Part shown: positions 14,629-15,342 of the stretch, in pieces
Position numbering within the stretch: position 1 is the stretch's first letter
Layout: every line of letters begins with the position of its first letter
NCBI GenBank assembly: GCA_002428045.1
Contig: DIZZ01000028.1
Span: forward strand, 1-15,342
From: Verrucomicrobia bacterium UBA6015
Lineage (GTDB): Bacteria; Verrucomicrobiota; Kiritimatiellia; UBA8416
Direction of reading: 5' to 3'
Length of the DNA: 15,342 bases
Program-made: the position numbers and the translations under genes
Notes under the pieces: model-generated
The model's database searches: none
What the model was told of the DNA's origin: nothing
What the model saw: only the letters and a program-made list of their open reading frames with translations

Positions 14629-15342
14629 TCACTCGTCGCCGGCCAGCGACTCGATCGCATAAAGCACCAGCTCGCCATTCTCGGGCCATGGCTTCTCGCG
14701 CGGAAGATCCCTATTGGAACCTAATGTTTCCCAGCGCAGCGTGTAGCGCAGCTTCGGGGTTGGGGCCTTCCCACTATCTTCGCGCCACTGGACCCCCATG
14801 CCCGGAAACACTGAATTGACGTTTATCAATTCGGCAGGATAACGTGCTGGCTTCTTTGTGGCCAGCTCAACGCCAAGCGGTTTCAAGGTCGTTTCGTCGA
14901 AGACCAGCAGTCCGTTGCCGTGCTTCCAGTGGGAGAACCCCAACGCCAGGCGATCCTCACCATAACATTCGACCGTTCCCAGACCGATGGACGTACCGTA
15001 CGTCGAAGGGCCCGATCCGCCGCCCTTGAAGATATGGCGCTCCTTCCAATCGGAGACCTCCGAGATCTTCCACATTCCCTCTTCAAACCGGGCGACGTAG
15101 GCCTGCGTGTTCCCGTCCTTGTCATGCTTGTGATAGCTTATGACCGGGCGCTTGCCGCTGTCGAAGCCGATTCTGTGAACAGTGTTCAGCAAGCCGCCTT
15201 GTTGCGGAACGGGGTCGATGATCGTCCCTTTGCTCTCGATGGTAATGGGCAGCGTCAGTGTTTCTCCCCCTGCGGTTTCCCAGTGCTTCAGATCCCGACT
15301 GCGGGCATAGGAAAGGTCGTGACAGGTAGAGGCGTCGGGCGT
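14629..15342 (-). CDS. BNR_4-type beta-propeller protein (partial, N-terminus beyond right edge)
   Basis: The frame is open from the right edge to TGA at 14629, giving 237 C-terminal residues. Conserved stretches: SYARSRDLKHWE (about 12-23), LLNTVHRIGFDSGKRPVISYHKHDKDG (about 51-77), GGGSGPSTYGTSIG (about 107-120), HWKHGNGLLVFDE (about 136-148), and a last strand with YTLRWETLGSNRDLPRE. This pattern belongs to the BNR repeat family BNR_4. Members are secreted propeller proteins of polysaccharide breakdown, some of them lyases or glycosidases; the activity of this one is not readable. The ending looks natural, so it is probably intact. The relics behind it suggest it once headed a glycan-degradation cluster. 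Confidence 0.8.
   Translation of the reverse strand, partial: TPDASTCHDLSYARSRDLKHWETAGGETLTLPITIESKGTIIDPVPQQGGLLNTVHRIGFDSGKRPVISYHKHDKDGNTQAYVARFEEGMWKISEVSDWKERHIFKGGGSGPSTYGTSIGLGTVECYGEDRLALGFSHWKHGNGLLVFDETTLKPLGVELATKKPARYPAELINVNSVFPGMGVQWREDSGKAPTPKLRYTLRWETLGSNRDLPREKPWPENGELVLYAIESLAGDE

Noticed and set aside
13827..14819. A 330-codon plus-strand frame over the spacer, the remnants and the BNR gene end
   Set aside because: Its sequence is rich in Arg, Thr and Ser without domain signature, while the opposite strand has clear GH3, FAD-oxidoreductase and BNR matches.

Overview
The window looks like a piece of a GC-rich, Gram-negative-type bacterial chromosome. The gene families fit a member of the PVC group (Verrucomicrobiota, Kiritimatiellota or Lentisphaerota): a giant secreted mosaic protein of choice-of-anchor, TIG, MBG and YDG domains, a BNR-type propeller protein beside remnants of GH3 and of an FAD-dependent oxidoreductase, and an SxtJ/carbamoyltransferase/DUF5989 cassette. 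The phylum is an inference from family content, since no marker gene is present.

Region 1 (1-8156, minus strand) is one uninterrupted reading frame of 2,718 codons that runs off the left edge. I split every line of this region into codons and found no in-frame stop. It starts with a signal peptide and encodes a modular extracellular protein with two seven-repeat propeller regions. Its middle repeats a unit IPT - X - TIG - choice-of-anchor D, where X is a choice-of-anchor R-like domain, then a propeller, then choice-of-anchor R again. Two short dispersed-type DNA repeats, a palindrome and a GGATGAA triplet, lie inside it and are read in frame.

Region 2 (8157-9240) holds the divergent control region of the giant gene and a Phd/YefM-PIN (VapC-type) toxin-antitoxin pair. 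A perfect 17-bp palindrome flanked by 9-bp direct repeats lies in front of the antitoxin.

Region 3 (9241-13879) is a cassette around a divergent promoter pair. Leftward it encodes a membrane-anchored SGNH hydrolase with TPR repeats. Rightward is a tightly packed operon: SxtJ-like membrane protein, NodU/TobZ-type O-carbamoyltransferase, and a 54-residue DUF5989-like membrane protein. Together they plausibly modify an exported glycan or lipid: carbamoylation in the cytoplasm, SGNH chemistry outside.

Region 4 (13880-15342, minus strand) has the C-terminal 237 residues of a BNR_4-type propeller protein entering from the right edge. Behind it is a small gene graveyard: about 45 codons of an FAD-dependent oxidoreductase C-terminus and two out-of-phase pieces of a GH3 glycosidase, all on one strand within about 515 bp.
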